Positions 24,979 through 34,682 of a stretch of 64,000 bases of DNA are shown here, in pieces. Positions within the stretch are counted from its first letter, which is position 1. Each line of letters starts with the position of its first letter. The notes below the pieces were generated by a model that saw only the letters and a program-made list of their open reading frames with translations, was not told the DNA's origin and did no database searches. The position numbers and the translations under genes were made by a program. Source of the stretch: Pseudomonas tensinigenes (GTDB lineage: Bacteria > Pseudomonadota > Gammaproteobacteria > Pseudomonadales > Pseudomonadaceae); contig NZ_CP077089.1 in assembly GCF_014268445.2 (NCBI RefSeq), positions 124,001-188,000 of the forward strand. Reading direction: 5' to 3'.

Positions 24979-27849
24979 TTAAAACGGTTTTTCCTGTTCA
25001 CGCAAAAGCCCGGCCAGACTGGCAGCTTCCACGGGCCGGCTGATCAGATAGCCCTGCACCTCATCGCAACGCTCGGCGCGTAAAAATTCCATCTGATCCT
25101 GTCGCTCGACGCCCTCAGCCACTACTTTCAGCGACAGCCCGTGAGCCATGGCAATGATCGCGCGAGTAATCGCCGCATCTTCACTGCCCTCACCCAACCC
25201 GCGAATGAAAGCCTGATCGATCTTCACGTAATCCACCGGAATGCGCTTGAGGTAACTCAGCGACGAATAGCCGGTGCCGAAGTCGTCTATTGCCAGTTTC
25301 ACCCCCAGATCGCGCAACTGCTGGAAGGTCGCGATGATGTGTTCGACGCTGTCGAGCAACTGGCTTTCGGTCAGTTCCAGTTCGAGGTAGTGCGGCGCCA
25401 AACCGGTTTCCTCCAGCACCTGGCGCACCAGACTGACCAGCTTGCCCTGACGCAATTGATGCACCGACAGGTTCACCGAAACGCGGATCGGCTCCAACCC
25501 CTGGCGCTGCCACTCGCAGGCCTGCCAACACGCCTGACGCAGGACGAATTCGCCGATCGGGCCGATCAGACCTGTTTCCTCGGCCAGCCCGATGAAATCC
25601 CCAGGCGGTACTCGACCCATGGTCGGATGATCCCAGCGCACCAGCGCTTCCGCCGCATTCAAGCGCCCTGTTTCCAGACACAGTTTGGGCTGATAGAACA
25701 CTTTCAGTTGCTTGTCCTCAATGGCCTTGCGCAACTGGTTTTCCAGCTGCAAGCGCTCAAGGGTGCTGGCCTGCAGGCTGTCGGTGTAGAACTGGAAATT
25801 GTTACCGCCCAGGTGCTTGGCGTGTTGCATGGCCATGTTCGATTGGCTGACCAGCGCAGAAATCTCCCGGGCATTGTCCGGCAGCATGCTGATGCCCATC
25901 GACGCGCTGACCACCAGTTCATGGCCTTCCACGGTCAGCGGCAAGCGCAACTTGGCCGACAACCGCGTGGCCACCCGGGCCAGACTCGACAGGTTGCCGT
26001 AGGCATCGAACAGCACCGCAAACTCATCACCGGACAAACGGGCAATGGTGTCGGCTTCCGGCAACGCATTGACCAAGCGGCGCGCCATTTTCTGCAGCAA
26101 CTGGTCAGCAATCTCATGGCCCAAACTGTCGTTGAGCAATTTGAAACGATCCAGGTTGATGTGCAGCAACGCCAGACTGCGTCGGCCCTGGCGCGAACGT
26201 TGATGCGCTTCGTGCAGTCGCTCGCGGAACAGTGAGCGGTTGGCCAACCCGGTCAGTTCGTCGTAATGAGTCAGGTAACGCATGCGCTCTTCGGATTCGC
26301 GGCGTGCCGACAGATCGGCGAAGAAGCCGACGATATGGCTGACATTTCCCCGACCATCGCGCACCGCATTCAGTTGCAGCCACTGCGGGTACAACTCGCC
26401 GTTCTTGCGCGTCTCCACCAGTTCGCCCTGCCAACTGCCATGCTGCTCGAGTGCATGACGGATCGCCACGTAATGTCGGCGGGCGTCGCGGCTGCATGGC
26501 AGCTCGACGACGTTGCGCCCGAGCATGTCCTCGATGTCGTAACCGGTGACCCGGCTGAACGCCTGATTGATCGCAATCAGCGCGTAGTTCGGATCGAGAA
26601 TGACGATGCCCTCACTGGCCGCCTCAAACACCGTCGCCGCCAGGCGTTGCTGTTCTTCGAGGCTTTTGCTGGCACTGATGTCGCGGCGGGTGCCGACCAT
26701 GCGGATGACTCGCCCGCTGTCGCTGCGTTCTACCGCGCGGCCACGGTCCTCGATCCACACCCAATGGCCATCGCTGTGACGCACGCGGTATTCGATCTGG
26801 TAGTCCTCGGTGCGCCCCTTCAAATGCTCGATCAACGCGTATTTCAACGTCGGCACATCGTCGGGATGCAGACGCGGCTTGAGGTCGCGCAGGAGCGCCG
26901 TAACGTATTCCGGAGCGAGGCCGAACAGTTCCTGAATCTGCGTGTGGTGGACTTCGTCAGTTTGCAGGTTCCAGTCCCACAGGCCCAACTCACTGGCCTT
27001 CAACGCCAGCGCCAGCCGCGCCTCGCTTTTGCTCAGGGCCTGATTGGCGGCGTCCAGTTCTCGGCTGCGCTGGGCAACGCGGTCTTCGAGTTCGACCTGG
27101 GCTTCGCGCAGCTTACCCTCGGCGCAACGGCGATGATCGATTTCCTTGGCCAGTTCCTGATTGAGCTGTTCGCTGCGCGACTGCGTCTGCTGCAGGTGTT
27201 CGATCAAGTGCTGATTCTGGAAGCGCCGCAGTAAACCGCGATCAATCAGCCGATTGACCTGCCACGCCACCACGCTCAGGGAGCCGAGCAAGATCAACCC
27301 GAGCCAGCCCCAGCCGCGCGCCTGCTCATCGCCGCCCCAGAACAGATAACCGATCGCCGGCAATAGACAGGGCAAGGTAAACGACAGAAACGCCGGCAGG
27401 CTCACCGCATAGGCGACGCTGGCCGACAGGGTTGCGGCGCCGATCAGGCCGAACACCCAGGCTTGTTGCATGAAGTTGTCGGCGGGCACCAGGGCGATGC
27501 CGGCGCCGGCAAGAGTCAGGCCGGTCATGGTCGAGCCGAGCAAAAACATCCGCCGCCAGATCGGCTGTGCCTGACGGTCGGGGATCGCCGAATCGAACGC
27601 GGCGACCTGAATCACCCGCAACGCCACCAGCGACAGCAACCACACCAGCCAGACGCTGACCACGAAGTAGCGCTGCGGGCTCCAGAGCAAAGCGGCGCAG
27701 ACCAGACCATTGATCAACATGAATAACGTGGGCAACAACGAGCCCTGATACAGCAGACGCGTGCGCTCCACCGCCATTTCGACGGCATAGTGCTTGCGGA
27801 TAACCCGGGGTTCCACAGAGGGGCCCGACAGTTCGGCGCTGAGGGTCAT
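24979..27849 (-). CDS. membrane PAS-GGDEF-EAL cyclic-di-GMP protein
   Basis: 956 aa from ATG 27849 (an upstream in-frame start at 27909 would add 20 residues). There are about six N-terminal membrane helices from TLFMLINGLVCAALLW to GLILLGSLSVVAW, then a coiled coil and two PAS/PAC units (LALALKASELGLWDWNLQTD and AATVFEAASEGIVILDPNYA). A GGDEF domain with the active-site variant RLSGDEFAVLFD and an EAL domain with AEALVRWDHP, ELTESQLLD and IDDFGTGYSSLSYLKR follow. The EAL half looks catalytically complete (c-di-GMP phosphodiesterase). The SGDEF signature may or may not support cyclase activity. It is a single-gene unit. Confidence 0.9.
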   Translation of the reverse strand: MTLSAELSGPSVEPRVIRKHYAVEMAVERTRLLYQGSLLPTLFMLINGLVCAALLWSPQRYFVVSVWLVWLLSLVALRVIQVAAFDSAIPDRQAQPIWRRMFLLGSTMTGLTLAGAGIALVPADNFMQQAWVFGLIGAATLSASVAYAVSLPAFLSFTLPCLLPAIGYLFWGGDEQARGWGWLGLILLGSLSVVAWQVNRLIDRGLLRRFQNQHLIEHLQQTQSRSEQLNQELAKEIDHRRCAEGKLREAQVELEDRVAQRSRELDAANQALSKSEARLALALKASELGLWDWNLQTDEVHHTQIQELFGLAPEYVTALLRDLKPRLHPDDVPTLKYALIEHLKGRTEDYQIEYRVRHSDGHWVWIEDRGRAVERSDSGRVIRMVGTRRDISASKSLEEQQRLAATVFEAASEGIVILDPNYALIAINQAFSRVTGYDIEDMLGRNVVELPCSRDARRHYVAIRHALEQHGSWQGELVETRKNGELYPQWLQLNAVRDGRGNVSHIVGFFADLSARRESEERMRYLTHYDELTGLANRSLFRERLHEAHQRSRQGRRSLALLHINLDRFKLLNDSLGHEIADQLLQKMARRLVNALPEADTIARLSGDEFAVLFDAYGNLSSLARVATRLSAKLRLPLTVEGHELVVSASMGISMLPDNAREISALVSQSNMAMQHAKHLGGNNFQFYTDSLQASTLERLQLENQLRKAIEDKQLKVFYQPKLCLETGRLNAAEALVRWDHPTMGRVPPGDFIGLAEETGLIGPIGEFVLRQACWQACEWQRQGLEPIRVSVNLSVHQLRQGKLVSLVRQVLEETGLAPHYLELELTESQLLDSVEHIIATFQQLRDLGVKLAIDDFGTGYSSLSYLKRIPVDYVKIDQAFIRGLGEGSEDAAITRAIIAMAHGLSLKVVAEGVERQDQMEFLRAERCDEVQGYLISRPVEAASLAGLLREQEKPF

Positions 27850-28022
27850 GGGCAACGTTCTTGTTCTTATAAGGAGGGCGTGCGCCCGAAACGTGGACGG
27901 AGCATACACAAGCCGATCCCGTTGCCAAACTGCTCCAGGTCATATTTTCAGCGAAACTTTTCGCCCCCGCGAAGCCAACGAAACCCGCAGAGCGAGGCAG
28001 GCTGACGCTTGCAGGGGGTGAC

Positions 28023-28032
28023 CGACCGGTCG
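28023..28032. promoter_or_regulatory. short perfect palindrome upstream of uvrD
   Basis: CGACCGGTCG, 75 bases before the uvrD start and in the divergent gap with the GGDEF/EAL gene. It could be a small operator; nothing identifies the protein. Confidence 0.25.
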
Positions 28033-28106
28033 TCATTCGCAGCACTTTCATCGGCTAATGCGAAGCTCGGTTTGCCCGGGCCTGCGGCGCACCCTAGAAT
28101 GCCCCG

Positions 28107-30290
28107 ATGCGCGATGATCTCTCCCTTCTGCTGAACTCCCTCAACGATGCCCAACGCCAGGCCGTAGCAGCCCCCGTTGGCCGTCAGTTGGTCCTGGCCG
28201 GTGCTGGCTCCGGTAAAACCCGAGTGCTGGTGCACCGTATCGCCTGGTTGATCCAGGTCGAAAACGCCTCGCCCCACTCCATTCTGTCGGTGACCTTCAC
28301 CAACAAGGCCGCTGCGGAGATGCGTCATCGCATCGAGCAGTTGCTGGGGATCAACCCGGCCGGCATGTGGGTCGGCACCTTCCACGGCCTGGCGCACCGC
28401 TTGCTGCGGGCGCACTGGCAGGAAGCGGGCCTGAGCCAGACATTCCAGATTCTCGACAGCGACGACCAGCAACGGCTGGTCAAGCGGGTGATCCGCGAGC
28501 TCGGCCTCGACGAGCAACGCTGGCCGGCCCGTCAGGCGCAGTGGTTCATCAACGGCCAGAAAGACGAAGGTCTGCGCCCGCAACACATTCAGGCCAGCGG
28601 CGATTTGTACCTGGCGACCATGCGCGGCATTTACGAAGCCTACGAGGCGGCCTGCCAGCGTGCCGGAGTCATCGATTTCTCCGAACTGCTGCTGCGCGCA
28701 CTCGACTTGTGGCGCGATCATCCAGGCCTTTTGGCGCATTACCAAAAGCGCTTCCGGCATATTCTGGTGGACGAGTTCCAGGACACCAACGCCGTGCAGT
28801 ACGCCTGGTTGCGTCTGCTCGGCAAGGGCGGCGATAGCCTGATGGTGGTCGGCGACGACGACCAGTCGATTTACGGCTGGCGCGGCGCGAAGATCGAAAA
28901 CATTCATCAATACTCCTCCGACTTCGCGGACTCGGTGACCATTCGTCTGGAGCAGAACTACCGCTCCACCGCCGGCATCCTCAAGGCCGCCAACGCCTTG
29001 ATCGCCAACAACACCGGGCGTCTGGGCAAAGAGCTGTGGACCGATGGCGGCGACGGCGAAGCAATCAATCTGTACGCCGCGTTCAACGAACACGACGAAG
29101 CACGCTACGTTGTCGAAACCATCGAAAGCGCGCTGAAAACCGGCTTGGCCCGTAGCGATATCGCGATTCTGTACCGCTCCAACGCCCAATCGCGCGTTCT
29201 GGAAGAAGCTTTGCTGCGTGAGCGCATTCCGTACCGTATCTACGGTGGTCAGCGCTTCTTCGAGCGTGCGGAAATCAAGAACGCCATGGCCTACCTGCGT
29301 TTGCTCGAAGGTCGCGGCAACGATGCGGCGCTGGAACGCGTAATCAACGTGCCGGCCCGTGGCATCGGCGAGAAAACCGTCGAGGCCATCCGCGATCACG
29401 CGCGCCACAGCGATGTATCGATGTGGGAAGCGATGCGTCAACTGGTCGCCAACAAAGGCCTGACCGGTCGCGCGGCGGGTGCCCTTGGTGCGTTTATCGA
29501 GCTGATCGAGAGCCTCGCCGCCAAGTGCATGGAAATGCCGCTGCACTTGATGACGCAAACCGTCATCGAGCAATCCGGCCTCATTGCTTATCACGAAGCG
29601 GAAAAAGGCGAGAAAGGCCAGGCTCGGGTAGAAAACCTTGAGGAATTGGTCAGCGCCGCGCGCAACTTCGAGAACACCGAAGAGGACGAAGAACTGACGC
29701 CACTGGCGGCATTCCTCGGCCACGCTTCGCTGGAGGCCGGCGACACCCAGGCTGACGAACACGAAGACAGCATTCAGCTGATGACCCTGCACAGCGCCAA
29801 AGGCCTGGAATTCCCTTACGTGTTCCTCGTGGGCATGGAAGAAGGCCTGTTCCCGCACAAGATGAGCCTGGAAGAACCGGGTCGTCTTGAAGAAGAACGG
29901 CGTCTGGCTTACGTGGGCATTACCCGGGCGATGCAGAATCTGGTCATGACCTATGCTGAAACCCGACGCCTGTACGGCAGCGAGACCTACAACAAGGTCT
30001 CGCGCTTCGTACGTGAAGTGCCGAAAGGTCTGATCCAGGAAGTGCGTCTGTCGAACAGCGTTAGCCGACCATTTGGCGGCAACCAGTCGATGAGCGGCAG
30101 CAACCTGTTCAGCGGCAGCGAAATTCCGGAAACGGGGTTCAGCCTCGGTCAGGCGGTGCGCCATTCGGTCTTTGGCGACGGTGTGATCCTCAACTTTGAG
30201 GGTGCTGGCGCACAGGCGCGAGTGCAGGTGAACTTCAGCGAAGGCAGCAAGTGGCTGATGCTCGGTTACGCCAAGCTGGAAGCGATCTGA
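28107..30290 (+). CDS. uvrD: DNA helicase II (UvrD)
   Basis: 727 aa, the full length of UvrD. It is a superfamily 1A 3'-5' helicase for nucleotide-excision and mismatch repair, acting on nascent nicks. The ordered motifs are intact: AGAGSGKTRVL (I), SVTFTNKAAAEMR (Ia), VDEFQDTN (II), GDDDQSIYGWRGA (III), EQNYRS (IV), LMTLHSAKGLEFPYVFLVGM (V) and EERRLAYVGITRA (VI). The C-terminal Tudor-like region (GQAVRHSVFGDGVILNFEG) is present. No LexA box is evident upstream. It is followed by a REP pair. Confidence 0.95.
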   Translation: MRDDLSLLLNSLNDAQRQAVAAPVGRQLVLAGAGSGKTRVLVHRIAWLIQVENASPHSILSVTFTNKAAAEMRHRIEQLLGINPAGMWVGTFHGLAHRLLRAHWQEAGLSQTFQILDSDDQQRLVKRVIRELGLDEQRWPARQAQWFINGQKDEGLRPQHIQASGDLYLATMRGIYEAYEAACQRAGVIDFSELLLRALDLWRDHPGLLAHYQKRFRHILVDEFQDTNAVQYAWLRLLGKGGDSLMVVGDDDQSIYGWRGAKIENIHQYSSDFADSVTIRLEQNYRSTAGILKAANALIANNTGRLGKELWTDGGDGEAINLYAAFNEHDEARYVVETIESALKTGLARSDIAILYRSNAQSRVLEEALLRERIPYRIYGGQRFFERAEIKNAMAYLRLLEGRGNDAALERVINVPARGIGEKTVEAIRDHARHSDVSMWEAMRQLVANKGLTGRAAGALGAFIELIESLAAKCMEMPLHLMTQTVIEQSGLIAYHEAEKGEKGQARVENLEELVSAARNFENTEEDEELTPLAAFLGHASLEAGDTQADEHEDSIQLMTLHSAKGLEFPYVFLVGMEEGLFPHKMSLEEPGRLEEERRLAYVGITRAMQNLVMTYAETRRLYGSETYNKVSRFVREVPKGLIQEVRLSNSVSRPFGGNQSMSGSNLFSGSEIPETGFSLGQAVRHSVFGDGVILNFEGAGAQARVQVNFSEGSKWLMLGYAKLEAI

Positions 30291-30307
30291 CGCCGGTTTT
30301 GCTTTTA

Positions 30308-30395
30308 TGTGGGAGCGAGCCTGCTCGCGAATGAAATCACCGCGGTTGATCTGATAGACCGCGGTGCGGCCTTCGCGAGCAGGCTCGCTCCCACA
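30308..30395. repeat. REP pair, class 1
   Basis: Canonical arms 30308-30331 and 30372-30395, 18 bases after the uvrD stop. Confidence 0.92.
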
Positions 30396-30587
30396 GGGTT
30401 CGGTGTTCTGAGCCAATAATCCCGCTGAACCTATCTCCTTTTCCTACAGACAAAAGTACATAGGCTGATTGCCTCGCGAAGCTGAACGCGACCTGTCAGG
30501 CAAAAGCCCGAAACACTCTCTCGCTAGCCAGTAACACTTCAGCTGTGCAACATGGCGCGCGTGTCTCCACAAACGGGAATACCCTTT

Positions 30588-31463
30588 ATGAAACGTTTTC
30601 TTAGCATCGCCATGGCGTTGTGCATCGGCCTGACGATGAGCCTCGACGCCAACGCCAAGCGCTTTGGTGGTGGCAAAAGCGCCGGCGCTGCGCCGACGCA
30701 CCAGACCAGCCAGATGGCTCCTTCTTCTCCAGGTGTCGGCGGCGCTGCTGCGACCGCAGGTGCTGCCGGTGCCGCAGGCGCTGCTGCCAAGGCCGGCGGT
30801 GCTTCGAAATGGCTCGGCCCTCTGGCCGGTATCGCCGCCGGTGGCCTGCTCGCATCCATGTTCATGGGCGGCGGCTTCCAGGGCATGCAGATCTTCGACA
30901 TCCTGATCATGGCCGTGATCGCGTTCGTGATCTTCCGCTTCATCGCCGCGCGTCGACGCAAGCAGCAGGAGCAATTCGCTCCGGCCGGCGCGCCGATGCA
31001 GCGTGAAGCGTTCGAGCAGAAGCCTGCTGCCATGGGTTCGATCTTCGGTGGTTCGGCTGCACCTGCTGCCGCCCGTCCGGTGATCAACGCGCCGGCCTGG
31101 TTCAATGAGCAGAACTTCCTTGAAGCTGCACGCAGCCACTTCCAGTCGCTGCAGCAGCACTGGGATGCCAACGAAATGGACAAGATCGCCGAGTTCGTGA
31201 CCCCGCAAATGCTCGAGTTCCTCAAGCGTGAGCGTGCGGATCTGGGCGACGCGTTCCAGTCGACCTACATCGACAACCTCCAGGTACAACTGGATGGCGT
31301 GGATGACCGTGCCGACAAGACCATCGCCACCCTGACCTTCAGCGGTGTGTCGAAGTCCTCGCGCTTCGACCAGGGCGAAGTGTTCAGCGAAAGCTGGAAC
31401 ATGGAACGTCCGCAGGGCGACAACCAGCCTTGGCTGGTTGCAGGTATCCGCCAGAACGGCTGA
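30588..31463 (+). CDS. Tim44-like domain protein, membrane anchored
   Basis: 291 aa from the ATG at 30588, which gives a clean signal sequence (KRFLSIAMALCIGLTMSLDANA); an in-frame ATG at 30552 would mask it. After an Ala/Gly-rich stretch comes one transmembrane helix (IFDILIMAVIAFVIFRFIAA, about residues 104-123) and an R-rich stop. The Tim44-like domain (about 165-291, NEQNFLEAARSHFQSLQQHW) is last. Bacterial members are abundant Pseudomonas envelope proteins of unclear role. A terminator follows at once. Confidence 0.88.
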   Translation: MKRFLSIAMALCIGLTMSLDANAKRFGGGKSAGAAPTHQTSQMAPSSPGVGGAAATAGAAGAAGAAAKAGGASKWLGPLAGIAAGGLLASMFMGGGFQGMQIFDILIMAVIAFVIFRFIAARRRKQQEQFAPAGAPMQREAFEQKPAAMGSIFGGSAAPAAARPVINAPAWFNEQNFLEAARSHFQSLQQHWDANEMDKIAEFVTPQMLEFLKRERADLGDAFQSTYIDNLQVQLDGVDDRADKTIATLTFSGVSKSSRFDQGEVFSESWNMERPQGDNQPWLVAGIRQNG

Positions 31464-31492
31464 TCCCTCACTACGCTTAACTTGCGGTAATA

Positions 31493-31518
31493 AAAACCCC
31501 AGCCTCGGCTGGGGTTTT
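31493..31518 (+). terminator. rho-independent terminator
   Basis: CCCCAGCC-TC-GGCTGGGG stem flanked by AAAA and TTTT. The symmetrical A/T tracts make it potentially bidirectional. Confidence 0.95.
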
Positions 31519-31601
31519 CTATTTCGCGGTTGCATCTATAGCGAGCTACTGTATAAACCGGCCCATATAAACCGCGCCATTCAAGCAAGAGGATCCCGGA
31601 C

Positions 31602-32009
31602 GTGGAAGAAATCATCGAACAACTGCGTGAAGCCAACGAACCCGTGCCGGTTCCTTTGGAGTTGCCTGACGAAGATCTGCTGGTCGAAATCGAAGAACAG
31701 CTGTTCATCGACATTCCGTTTGTCTTCAGAGAATTTTTGCTGACCGTCAGCGATGTGGTGTACGGCAGCCTTGAGCCGGTGACCGTCACCGACCCGCAAT
31801 CCCACACCTACTTGCCGGATGTAGCCGCCAACGCCTGGGATGCCGGTGTTGATCGCAGCCTGATTCCAATCTGTCAGGACGGCGACGACTACTACTGTGT
31901 CGAAGAGGATGGCACGGTGGTGCTGTGGCAGGCCGAAGAAGAGTTGATTGCCGAGGAAACCTGGGAATCGGTGTGGCACTGGGCGCGGGACGTCTGGCTG
32001 GAAAGCTGA
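31602..32009 (+). CDS. SMI1/KNR4 (SUKH)-family protein
   Basis: 135 aa starting with GTG behind AGAGGATCCCGGAC. It is strongly acidic. LPDEDLLVEIEEQLFIDIPF and VFREFLLTVSDVVYGSLEPV followed by late acidic GDDYYCVEEDGTVVLW match the SUKH fold. Some SUKH proteins are toxin immunity factors. Here it is a lone housekeeping-looking gene after the Tim44 terminator with no toxin beside it, so an immunity role is not supported by context. Confidence 0.8.
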   Translation: MEEIIEQLREANEPVPVPLELPDEDLLVEIEEQLFIDIPFVFREFLLTVSDVVYGSLEPVTVTDPQSHTYLPDVAANAWDAGVDRSLIPICQDGDDYYCVEEDGTVVLWQAEEELIAEETWESVWHWARDVWLES

Positions 32010-32030
32010 TCAACCAGCCGCCCCGCTAGG

Positions 32031-33794
32031 TCAATGCCCCGACGACTCCTTGTGGTTGTCGAGGGTTTCCAGCAGCGCCACCTGCATCCGCGTGTGCACG
32101 CGGATGAACCAGCGCCAGAGCAGCGCCGCCACGGCGGCCGCGACCACGGCGATCAGTACCAGCAACTTGTTGGTCGGCAAGATACTGGCCGACAAGGCTG
32201 CCAACAGCAGGAAAATCACCAGCAGCGAGAGAATCGGGATCACTTCGGAGATCACCCGGCGCACTCGCTGCGTGTGCCTCCCCGCCATCTCCGGCTTCAC
32301 GCCCATCTCCGCCAGCAGCATCGACAGCGCCTTGAGCTTGCGATAGGCCGCGATCAAGAACGGCAGCGAGACCAGCAGCGCCCCACCCCAGATCAACGCC
32401 TTCTGCCAACTCGGGTCGGCAATCCAGTCCTGCAACCAGGTCGAGAGGCGCTCGGCGAAGAATGCTCCGCTAAAGAAGATCGCAATCACCAGCGCCAGAT
32501 TGACCCCGACCTGCAGCAAGATCTTGCGGATAATCGAAGCCAGCATCGCACCCTCACCTTGCGGCTGAATGCTGCGCAACCATTCGCCGTACATGCCCAG
32601 CACACGGCCTAGAGGCTTGGGCACCGCCGCCGACAGCTTGATCGACAGCGGATCCGCCGCACGGATCAGATACGGCGTCAGCAGCGTGGTAATCACCGAC
32701 ACGGCCACAGCAACCGGGTAAAGGAAGTTGCTGGTGACCTGCAAGGTCATGCCCAGCGCGGCGATGATGAAGGAAAATTCGCCAATCTGTGACAGCCCCA
32801 TCCCGACGCGCAGTGAGGTGCGTCCGTCATTGCCGGCGATAAACGCTCCAAGTCCGCAGGACAACATCTTGCCGAGCACAACGGCTACGGTGATCACCGC
32901 AATCGGCCACGCGTATTCGAGCAGAATCAGCGGGTCGAGCATCAGGCCGATGGCGACAAAGAAAATCGCACTGAACAGGTCGCGAACCGGCTCGATCAGC
33001 CGCTCGATTTTCAGCAATTGCCGCGACTCGGCCATGATCGCGCCGATCAGGAACGCGCCGAGCACCATGCTGTACTCAAGCTTGACCACCAGCAGACAGA
33101 AGCCGAAACACAGGCCGAGCACGGTGATCAGCAGCATTTCGTTGCTTTCGAATTTGGCCACATAAGCCAGCAGGCGCGGCACCAGCAGGATGCCGATGAC
33201 CAACGCGACGATCATGAACAGCGACAGCTTGCCGACCGTGGAAAACACTTCGCCGGAGCTGACCGTGCCGCTGACAGCAATGCTTGATAGCAGCGCGATG
33301 ATGCCGATGCCGAGGATGTCTTCCACGATCAGCACGCCGAAGATCAACTGCGCAAAGCGCTCATTCTTCATCTTCAGGTCATTGAGTGCCTTGACGATGA
33401 TGGTGGTCGAGGAGATCGCCAGAATCGCGCCGAGGAACAGCGAGTCCATGGTGTTCCAGTCGAACCATTGGCCGATTTCGTAGCCGATCCAGATCATCAG
33501 GACGATCTCGAGGAACGCCGCGATAAACGCCGTCGCACCCACCTTGAACAGCTTGCGCAGGCTGAACTCTAGGCCGAGGCAGAACATCAGGAAGATCACT
33601 CCCAGCTCAGCGAGGGTCTTGATGGTTTCTTCGTCGTGGATCAGGCCGAACGGCGGCGTATGCGGGCCGATGATGAAACCGGCGACGATATAGCCGAGCA
33701 CCACCGGTTGCTTGAAACGGTGGAACAACACGGTCACCACGCCTGCGACCAACATGATCACTGCCAGGTCCTGAATAAAACTGATGGCATGCAT
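32031..33794 (-). CDS. CPA2-family cation:proton antiporter (KefB/YbaL-like, no RCK domain)
   Basis: 587 aa inner-membrane protein with about 12 helices in the N-terminal ~400 residues: VVLGYIVAGFIIGPHTPPFG, ELGVIFLMFCLGLEFSL and the ion-site region LGAILAISSTTIIVKAL, then GVLIVEDILGIGIIALL. The C-terminal part adds two or three helices and a short charged tail, and lacks the TrkA-N/RCK nucleotide-binding domain found in KefB/KefC. It exchanges K+ or Na+ for protons. It is convergent with the SUKH gene and divergent from the thioesterase gene. Confidence 0.9.
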   Translation of the reverse strand: MHAISFIQDLAVIMLVAGVVTVLFHRFKQPVVLGYIVAGFIIGPHTPPFGLIHDEETIKTLAELGVIFLMFCLGLEFSLRKLFKVGATAFIAAFLEIVLMIWIGYEIGQWFDWNTMDSLFLGAILAISSTTIIVKALNDLKMKNERFAQLIFGVLIVEDILGIGIIALLSSIAVSGTVSSGEVFSTVGKLSLFMIVALVIGILLVPRLLAYVAKFESNEMLLITVLGLCFGFCLLVVKLEYSMVLGAFLIGAIMAESRQLLKIERLIEPVRDLFSAIFFVAIGLMLDPLILLEYAWPIAVITVAVVLGKMLSCGLGAFIAGNDGRTSLRVGMGLSQIGEFSFIIAALGMTLQVTSNFLYPVAVAVSVITTLLTPYLIRAADPLSIKLSAAVPKPLGRVLGMYGEWLRSIQPQGEGAMLASIIRKILLQVGVNLALVIAIFFSGAFFAERLSTWLQDWIADPSWQKALIWGGALLVSLPFLIAAYRKLKALSMLLAEMGVKPEMAGRHTQRVRRVISEVIPILSLLVIFLLLAALSASILPTNKLLVLIAVVAAAVAALLWRWFIRVHTRMQVALLETLDNHKESSGH

Positions 33795-34072
33795 GGCGTG
33801 GGCTCCTTGAATGACGAGGCTCGCGGCAGACGTCAGAAAAGTCTGGGCGAGCTAGGTAAAAATCCGCTTTTCGTGTGGGAATTGCCTTTGTAAGGGGCTT
33901 TTGCAGGTTAACACCGCGACTTGCGGCTGGAAGGCGGTGCAATATATGGAAACAGATCGATTCCGGCGTGACGTCGGCCAGTCGCCCGGCGTCCCGATAA
34001 CGGTGCTTTTGAAAAGCGACCAGGCACCCGCAGAGGTGCTTCCAGCAACCAGCCTTGATCCGTGAGAACGTT

Positions 34073-34555
34073 ATGGAACCCGGAAACGCCCAGCTGTCGA
34101 TGACGGTACTGATGACCCCCGACATGGCCAACTTCTCTGGCAATGTCCACGGCGGCACCCTGCTCAAATACCTCGACGAAGTGGCTTACGCCTGCGCGAG
34201 CCGTTATGCCGGCCGCTACGTGGTGACCCTTTCGGTGGACCAGGTGATTTTCCGCGAGCCGATTCATGTCGGCGAACTGGTGACCTTCCTCGCGTCGGTC
34301 AACTACACCGGCAACACGTCGATGGAAGTCGGCATCAAAGTCGTCACGGAAAACATTCGCGAGCGTTCGGTGCGCCACACCAACAGCTGCTTCTTCACCA
34401 TGGTCGCGGTGGATGACCAGCGCAAACCGGCCGCCGTGCCGCCGCTGCAACCGCAGAACAGTGAAGACAAGCGTCGTTATATGCAGGCGCAGCAGCGTCG
34501 GCAGATTCGTCAGGAGCTGGAAAAGCGCTATCAGGAGATCAAGGGCGACGCCTGA
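34073..34555 (+). CDS. acyl-CoA thioesterase (hotdog fold, YciA/BFIT-like)
   Basis: 160 aa from ATG 34073 with GTGAGAAC upstream; an upstream TTG at 34055 is unlikely. TPDMANFSGNVHGGTLLKYL and DEVAYACASRYAG form the hotdog helix with the catalytic acidic residue, and VGIKVVTENI is the usual strand. It hydrolyses acyl-CoA in the cytoplasm. The chain-length preference cannot be read. The C-terminal 40 residues are a charged helix. Confidence 0.9.
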   Translation: MEPGNAQLSMTVLMTPDMANFSGNVHGGTLLKYLDEVAYACASRYAGRYVVTLSVDQVIFREPIHVGELVTFLASVNYTGNTSMEVGIKVVTENIRERSVRHTNSCFFTMVAVDDQRKPAAVPPLQPQNSEDKRRYMQAQQRRQIRQELEKRYQEIKGDA

Positions 34556-34590
34556 TCAGCCTTTGGATTGATGTTGTCTGACTTATAGCC

Positions 34591-34666
34591 TTCGCGAGCA
34601 AGCTCGCTCCCACGCTGGATCTGTGGCGTACACAAAACCAAATGTGGGAGCGAGCCTGCTCGCGAA
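34591..34666. repeat. REP pair, class 1 (one arm mutated)
   Basis: Left arm 34591-34612 has gagcaAgctcgctcc in place of gagcaGgctcg. The right arm 34643-34666 is canonical. Confidence 0.88.
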
Positions 34667-34682
34667 TGGGGGCAACGCGGTC

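Noticed and set aside
27948..30416. Open frame of more than 800 codons antisense to uvrD
   Set aside because: uvrD shows all helicase motifs in order; the antisense frame is a high-GC codon-bias artefact and crosses a REP pair.
31602..32009. Immunity protein for a toxin system (SUKH fold)
   Set aside because: No toxin gene adjacent; the neighbours are housekeeping genes behind a terminator.
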